DNA of 41,368 nt from a virus, in the IMG/VR virus record IMGVR_UViG_3300044621_001281, positions 1 to 41,368 of that record. One strand, 5' to 3'. The first letter of the stretch is position 1. Each line of letters starts with the position of its first letter. The notes under the pieces were generated by a model. It was not told the DNA's origin. It was given only the letters and a program-made list of their open reading frames with translations, and did no database searches. Positions 37,090-41,368 of this stretch are shown here, in pieces. Made by a program: the position numbers and the translations under genes.

Positions 37090-38672
37090 TGGACCTTCGG
37101 GATATAAAAAATGTAACCATCTTAGGCGGGGGCACTGCTGGATGGCTTGTTGCACTATATGCCAAAACAGTTTTGCCAACAAAAAAAGTAACTCTTATTG
37201 AATCTGACAAAATTGGCATTCTTGGTGCTGGAGAAGGTTCAACTCCCCAACTAATTTCTTTTCTTGACGTACTTGGAATACCAATATCGAAGCTTATTCG
37301 TGAAGCATCTGTAACTATTAAACAAGGAATTAAATTTACAAATTGGCATAACGGTGGAGACAGTGATTGGTTCTATCATCCATTTGTTGGCTTTGGCAAT
37401 TGCGCAGCGGTTGAGATGAGTCTTGAGCGTTATGTTGCTGGAACTCCTGCAATTTTTTCCCAAGCAGTAAAAACACAAGACCCTCAAGAAGAGTGGTGTT
37501 TTGTCACAAGACTATGTGAACAAAATAAAGTTTCTTTTAAACCACTAAAGAATCAGATGTATTCAGGTGAAGACCCGATTTTTCAGTTTGACAAGATGGG
37601 AGCTTTTTCTCTTCATTTTGATGCCCGTAAATTGGCTGCTGTTTTATCTGAGATTGGGCAAGAAAGAGGTATTGTTCGAGTTGAAGGTATGGTCGAAGAC
37701 TATAAAACAGATGAAGAAGGATACGTTACAGAGCTGACATTAGAAGATGGAAGTTCTGTAAAAACAGATTTTGTTTTTGATTGCTCAGGGTTTAATTCCT
37801 TCTTTTCTAAAAAGTTTAATAGCGAGTGGATTTCTGCTGAAGACCATTTGACTGTAAATGCTGCAATGCCATTCTTCCTTGAAATGGACGAATCTATCCC
37901 TTCTTACACTGAATCTATTGCTATGAAGTATGGATGGGCTTGGAAGATTCCTCTACAACACAGATACGGCTGCGGATATGTATTTAACAGTCGAATGATT
38001 AATGATGAAGAAGCGAAAGCAGAAATTGTAGAGTGGCTTGGTTATGAGCCCGAATGGCCTCGAGAAAAATCATTTGCATGGACTCCAGGTTATTTAAAAG
38101 AACCTTGGAAAAAGAATGTATATACAGTAGGTCTATCTGCAGGATTCGTTGAGCCACTTGAAGCAACTTCAATTTGGACAACAATTATTGACTGGACTAG
38201 TAACGTACTCGGTAACACCGAGCTTATGTATCTTAAAGACCAAAGCATTCAAGACCACTTCAACTCTCATTGGCGTAGTAGTCAAGATGAAGTTATTGCT
38301 TTTGTTTATGCTCACTATATGGGAGAGCGAACTGACACAGAGTTTTGGAAGCATTACACATACGATAATGCACCAGAACTTGCAAAAAAGTATTTAGACA
38401 TTAATAATAAACGTTCCTTTATTATTACTGATTTTATCGGGCATAACTTCTTTGAAATAGATTCATGGTCTTATATTCTTATAGGACACAAGAATAAAAA
38501 TTTCTATGAAAATCATAAGTTGTTTGATTTTTACAACTTTACAAGAACTTTTATGGATCATAGGTATGGTTCATTTAAAACATTAATACAACAAGTAGCA
38601 GATTTTGAAGCAGTCTCCCACAACGAATTTTTAGATGCTATGAGAGAGGAGGGGATCAATGAAAACCAATAA
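37089..38672 (+). CDS. Flavin-dependent tryptophan-type halogenase
   Basis: 527 residues. GGGTAGW (13-19) is the FAD motif, GEGSTP follows near 48, Lys78 in SVTIKQGIKF is the essential lysine that guides HOCl, and WAWKIP (283-288) is the halogenase signature. GFVEPLEATSI (352-362) carries the conserved Glu/Ser pair. Length equals PrnA/RebH. It needs reduced flavin from a reductase, not seen here. A cyanophage homolog (VirX1) has been reported to iodinate aromatic substrates; whether this one uses tryptophan, another aromatic or protein residues is open. It is followed by a coupled membrane protein. Confidence 0.9.
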   Translation: MDLRDIKNVTILGGGTAGWLVALYAKTVLPTKKVTLIESDKIGILGAGEGSTPQLISFLDVLGIPISKLIREASVTIKQGIKFTNWHNGGDSDWFYHPFVGFGNCAAVEMSLERYVAGTPAIFSQAVKTQDPQEEWCFVTRLCEQNKVSFKPLKNQMYSGEDPIFQFDKMGAFSLHFDARKLAAVLSEIGQERGIVRVEGMVEDYKTDEEGYVTELTLEDGSSVKTDFVFDCSGFNSFFSKKFNSEWISAEDHLTVNAAMPFFLEMDESIPSYTESIAMKYGWAWKIPLQHRYGCGYVFNSRMINDEEAKAEIVEWLGYEPEWPREKSFAWTPGYLKEPWKKNVYTVGLSAGFVEPLEATSIWTTIIDWTSNVLGNTELMYLKDQSIQDHFNSHWRSSQDEVIAFVYAHYMGERTDTEFWKHYTYDNAPELAKKYLDINNKRSFIITDFIGHNFFEIDSWSYILIGHKNKNFYENHKLFDFYNFTRTFMDHRYGSFKTLIQQVADFEAVSHNEFLDAMREEGINENQ

Positions 38673-39030
38673 AACACCCAAGAATTACCAATACAAAGAC
38701 CCAAACTTTTACACAAACCAAGAAGTCTTTGACGGAAATGTGAAGAAACATTTCCAGTGGGTCAAAGCACTAAAGACGATGGGTCAACGCAGTTATTGGA
38801 ATATCCCCAATACAGTCGAGTTCTTAGCATTTACTACTAAAGCTCTTATTATTATTCCAGGTTTACTCTTTGGAGTTTCAATTTGGTGGCTCTACATCTT
38901 TGCGCTTATCACAAGTGTTCTATTGATTTGGTCAGCAACTATTAAAACACTGCCAACTCTTATCTGGTTTAACATTCTTTGGGCCACTCTTGCAACAACA
39001 TTTTTGGTAAAGCACTTTATGGGACTGTAA
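38659..39030 (+). CDS. Membrane protein in the halogenase cassette
   Basis: 123 residues. After a hydrophilic start, spans at about 55-72, 73-92 and 98-118 are hydrophobic (ALIIIPGLLFGVSIWWLYIFALITS...). Its ATG overlaps the halogenase end by 14 bases, with GAGGAGGGG as ribosome-binding site. It may anchor the cassette at the membrane or transport a product. Confidence 0.7.
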   Translation: MKTNKTPKNYQYKDPNFYTNQEVFDGNVKKHFQWVKALKTMGQRSYWNIPNTVEFLAFTTKALIIIPGLLFGVSIWWLYIFALITSVLLIWSATIKTLPTLIWFNILWATLATTFLVKHFMGL

Positions 39031-39972
39031 ATGGATTTTTCAAAGTTTCCTTACATTAGAGACTTAGGCGGACATGTAATTGATGTTCGTCGATTAATTG
39101 ACCCCAACAATAAAAATTGGGGCGCAACTAATCTTTCTATTGGAAACTATAAAAATAAGTACGTTGGCGCTTTGCGCTCTAGTAATTATGTGATTATGCC
39201 TAATGGAAGCTATACAGTTACCGAGGGAAATCTGATTACTTCAAAATTATACTGGGGCGAGTTTAATAAAGATTGGAAACTAGAAAAGCTCAGGCAAATT
39301 GATACTTCTATTGCAGGAGATTTAAAGCGAGGCTTAGAAGACCCAAAAGTTTTTTATCGAGATGGCGCATGGCATATGACATGTGTAATTTTAGATAAAG
39401 AACAAATTCCATATGCACGTATGGCAGTTGCTCGTCTTGACCCAAAATGCACCAAGTTTGTAAGTTTTAAAGTTTTAGCTGGTATGGATACCCAGCGTCC
39501 AGAAAAGAATTGGATGACTACCTACGAAGAAAATCCATACTTTGATTTTATCTATGGTCCTAATGCCACAGTTCAAAACAACATGATGACAATGCTTTTC
39601 TCTGACGTCAGACAACTCTCTCAACTACGAGGAAACACTAATCTTCTGTCCCTTGAAGATAACACTTATCTTGGGGTTATGCATAGAACATTCATCAAAA
39701 ACGAAGCAAAGTGGGCACCAGAAAGATTTAGTACCCAGAATGCTTCTCAAAGAAACTACATTCATTACTTCGTTAGGTTTGATCTTGAAGGCAGTATTTT
39801 GGAAGTTTCAAAAGGTTTTCAATTCTTTAAATCTGGGGTTGAGTTTGCAGCTGGTTTGGTCGCCCACAAAGATAATTTCTTAATTAGCTTTGGTAGAGAA
39901 GATGTTTCCAGTCATATCGCTGTAATGCCAAAGGACTTAGTTCTCAAATCACTATCCCCAGTAGGGTACTAA
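39031..39972 (+). CDS. GH43/GH130-like beta-propeller protein
   Basis: 313 residues. GLEDPKVFYRDGAWHMTCVI and VEFAAGLVAHKDNFLISFGRED look like blades of a five-bladed beta-propeller as in GH130 phosphorylases and related proteins. The ATG is directly after the previous stop. It could modify or bind a glycan, which together with the halogenase suggests decoration of a surface sugar or small molecule. Catalytic acids cannot be fixed by eye. Confidence 0.6.
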   Translation: MDFSKFPYIRDLGGHVIDVRRLIDPNNKNWGATNLSIGNYKNKYVGALRSSNYVIMPNGSYTVTEGNLITSKLYWGEFNKDWKLEKLRQIDTSIAGDLKRGLEDPKVFYRDGAWHMTCVILDKEQIPYARMAVARLDPKCTKFVSFKVLAGMDTQRPEKNWMTTYEENPYFDFIYGPNATVQNNMMTMLFSDVRQLSQLRGNTNLLSLEDNTYLGVMHRTFIKNEAKWAPERFSTQNASQRNYIHYFVRFDLEGSILEVSKGFQFFKSGVEFAAGLVAHKDNFLISFGREDVSSHIAVMPKDLVLKSLSPVGY

Positions 39973-39981
39973 ACTCTTGGT

Positions 39982-40218
39982 ATGACCCTGCTAGGTTCTG
40001 GCACACAAAGCCAAGAAGACACTCGTACCCTTTATGAAGAAGGCGACCACGAGCGATACGCCCACTACGCTCCTAAAGAAGAGATTATGGAAGCGCTAGT
40101 TAACGGCACTCCAATTATGGCTTTATGCGGAAAGATTTGGGTACCATCTAGAGACCCTAAAAAATTTCCTGTCTGCCCAATGTGTAAAGAAATATACGAG
40201 CAGATAAATCATGACTGA
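39982..40218 (+). CDS. DUF3039 protein
   Basis: 78 residues. GDHERYAHYAPKEEIMEAL, NGTPIMALCGKIWVPSRDP and KFPVCPMCKEIYE fit DUF3039, a family I know from actinobacterial chromosomes. Two Cys pairs (CGK, CPMC) suggest zinc. It supports an actinobacterial host. Confidence 0.85.
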   Translation: MTLLGSGTQSQEDTRTLYEEGDHERYAHYAPKEEIMEALVNGTPIMALCGKIWVPSRDPKKFPVCPMCKEIYEQINHD

Positions 40219-40423
40219 AACTACTCAGATAGTAAAAATAGACAACGCCCCCTTAGAGTATATAACTCTTAGAGAGCGTTGCGATGCTTGTGGGCATCAA
40301 GCTTACTATCGTGTTACTTTTGAAGCAGGACATCTATTCTTTTGTAGACATCACTACATGAAACAAGAAGAAGCCTTTTTTGAGAAAGCTTTAGATATCG
40401 TTGATGAGTCTGAATTACTTTGA
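40211..40423 (+). CDS. DUF7455-like zinc protein
   Basis: 70 residues. RERCDACGHQAYYRVTF and LFFCRHHYMK match an actinobacterial small-protein pattern (DUF7455), often near sigma factor genes in the host. CxxC...CxHH binds zinc. Overlaps the gene before and the convergent SpeD-like gene by 9 bases. Confidence 0.75.
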   Translation: MTETTQIVKIDNAPLEYITLRERCDACGHQAYYRVTFEAGHLFFCRHHYMKQEEAFFEKALDIVDESELL

Positions 40424-40801
40424 AGGCTTTGTAAAGTCTTCGATAGTAAATCCATCAGTTCTTTCAAGAACTACATAGGTGTAGTCAATAAGACCAAGGT
40501 TGCTTTCAAGATTATCTAGAACTTGTTTTACAGGAAGCTCTCCACATGTATACAAATCAAACTGCACTTTAGAGGGTTTATTCTCATCCCAGATGTGCAT
40601 AGCAATGTGAGAGGTTTCGATCATAACTACTGCAGTTAGACCGCGGTTACCTTCTGCTGTTACGTAGGAGGCATAAGGTCCTTGAATGACCTTCATATCG
40701 ATGGATTCAACTAATGAGCGCATCCAGTCGATAACGACTTTTTCTTCTGTCGGAGGATTTAGTGTCCACCCGTTTACTAGTAAATGGTTGTGTAGAGGCA
40801 T
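40415..40801 (-). CDS. speD: SpeD-like S-adenosylmethionine decarboxylase homolog
   Basis: 128 residues. GNRGLTAVVMIETSHIAMH and FDLYTCGE follow the class 1b SpeD proenzyme. In the family the chain is cut before a Ser (Glu-Ser) to form pyruvoyl; here the order is Glu62-Thr63-Ser64-His65, so Ser64 is kept but the preceding residue is Thr. Cys86 fits the conserved Cys. Phage SpeD homologs with altered specificity (arginine or ornithine) have been reported, so the substrate is uncertain. Role in polyamine synthesis for DNA packing or host physiology is likely. Confidence 0.8.
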   Translation of the reverse strand: MPLHNHLLVNGWTLNPPTEEKVVIDWMRSLVESIDMKVIQGPYASYVTAEGNRGLTAVVMIETSHIAMHIWDENKPSKVQFDLYTCGELPVKQVLDNLESNLGLIDYTYVVLERTDGFTIEDFTKPSK

Positions 40802-40826
40802 AACTAAAGCCTACAACACACACTGA

Positions 40827-41099
40827 CTATTCTTCGGTAGGCTCTTCTTCTGAAGCAGGTGTTTCTTCTACAATAACTGCTTCTTCTTCAACTTTAGGCT
40901 CATAGCGGACTAGACCAATCTCGTAGGTCTGCTCACCCTCTTCAGTCTCACGGACAACGGTAAAACCGCCATCACGCCACACAACGGTAGGTACAGGGTG
41001 TAAATCCTTGCAAGGACCGTCAACCATACAGTCTTGGACGTGGTTGGCAAAAACACGAGCATTATTAGGGAAGCTCTGGTAGCCACAGATACATTTCAT
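40827..41099 (-). CDS. Small Cys-containing protein with acidic tail
   Basis: 90 residues. MKCICGYQSF and HVQDCMVDG give Cys/His positions reminiscent of a C2HC finger, and the C-terminal 25 residues are almost all Glu, Val and Pro. It follows the partial gene at 41104 by 4 bases. Unknown. Confidence 0.65.
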   Translation of the reverse strand: MKCICGYQSFPNNARVFANHVQDCMVDGPCKDLHPVPTVVWRDGGFTVVRETEEGEQTYEIGLVRYEPKVEEEAVIVEETPASEEEPTEE

Positions 41100-41103
41100 A
41101 GTT

Positions 41104-41368
41104 TTATTCTACATCCAATCCTTTAGCCCGACGGCCTTCTTTGGTCTTGACTTTATTATGCACCCTACGGACCTTATCAAGACTGAAGGACCTCATTGTT
41201 TTATATCCAACTGGTCCCCCAACTACATCTAACCATTCAGAGTCAATTTTTGGGTTGTAGACGTGTCTGACAAAATTGAATCTACCTCTCTCCCCTTTGA
41301 TAGATATCTCGGTCCCTTTGACAAGTTTGCGGCCATGGATAGTTGTTTCATGAGAGATGACCCAATGG
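41104..41368 (-). CDS. DUF7246-like protein, 5' end beyond the window (partial)
   Basis: The frame is open to the right edge. HETTIHGRKLVKGTEIS, GERGRFNFVRHVYN and a basic C-terminus (DKVRRVHNKVKTKEGRRAK) resemble DUF7246, a small actinophage family. Function unknown. Confidence 0.65.
   Translation of the reverse strand, partial: HWVISHETTIHGRKLVKGTEISIKGERGRFNFVRHVYNPKIDSEWLDVVGGPVGYKTMRSFSLDKVRRVHNKVKTKEGRRAKGLDVE

Overview
The window reads as about 41 kb of a tailed phage (Caudoviricetes) infecting an actinobacterium, probably a lower-GC aquatic one. Support for the host comes from families I know mainly from actinobacteria and their phages: DUF3039 (39982-40218), a DUF7455-like protein (40211-40423), DUF7694-like (11008-11499), DUF7246-like (41104-41368), and an actinophage-type portal and holin. 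Genes are short, densely packed and joined by ATGA or TAATG overlaps. No large terminase, major capsid, tail or DNA polymerase gene is visible, so the window is part of a larger genome.

Layout. (1) 1-7274, minus strand: head genes, with the portal, a DUF5824-like cysteine-rich head protein and a very long protein that runs off the left edge, preceded by a small operon headed by a helix-turn-helix gene. (2) 7275-8012: a non-coding control region with spaced operator-like repeats, CTGGCTA repeats and a CIRCE-like inverted repeat. (3) 8013-8928, plus strand: three small genes. (4) 8981-28603, minus strand: about 45 mostly small accessory genes, including an SLT-type lysozyme, an HslV/proteasome-like peptidase, a MoxR/CobS-like AAA+ ATPase with a CobT-like VWA protein, many small zinc-ribbon proteins, a probable small terminase and a holin. 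(5) 28604-29088: an AT-rich array of four related hairpins between promoter-like direct repeats. (6) 29089-29748, minus strand: a glycosyltransferase. (7) 29781-40423, plus strand: a metabolic and lysis block with a B12-dependent ribonucleotide reductase, NrdH-like redoxin, two tandem M23 endopeptidases, and a coupled cassette of DUF6065-like protein, flavin-dependent tryptophan halogenase, membrane protein and beta-propeller protein. (8) 40415-41368, minus strand: a SpeD-like decarboxylase and two small genes.

The accessory block has a uniform regulatory design. Many operons start with a TTGACA / T-A-rich -10 promoter whose spacer carries the same TGCAGGAAAG word, often followed by a leader hairpin and then an almost invariant ribosome-binding leader (AACGACGAAAGG). 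This suggests one phage regulator acting on many promoters.

Two further repeat families are not explained by genes: an asymmetric GGGGTAAAAAT motif (about 20 copies, confined to 9.2-26.4 kb, nearly all in one orientation, inside and between genes), and intergenic islands combining an AAGTTATTTGGAAGTTG box with dense short palindromes (GATC, GGCC, CAGCTG, CTGCAG), often next to the GGGGTAAAAAT motif. These, the hairpin array, and the possible cobalamin link between the CobS/CobT-like pair and the B12-dependent reductase are the most novel-looking parts. All assignments come from reading the sequence; no database search was run.
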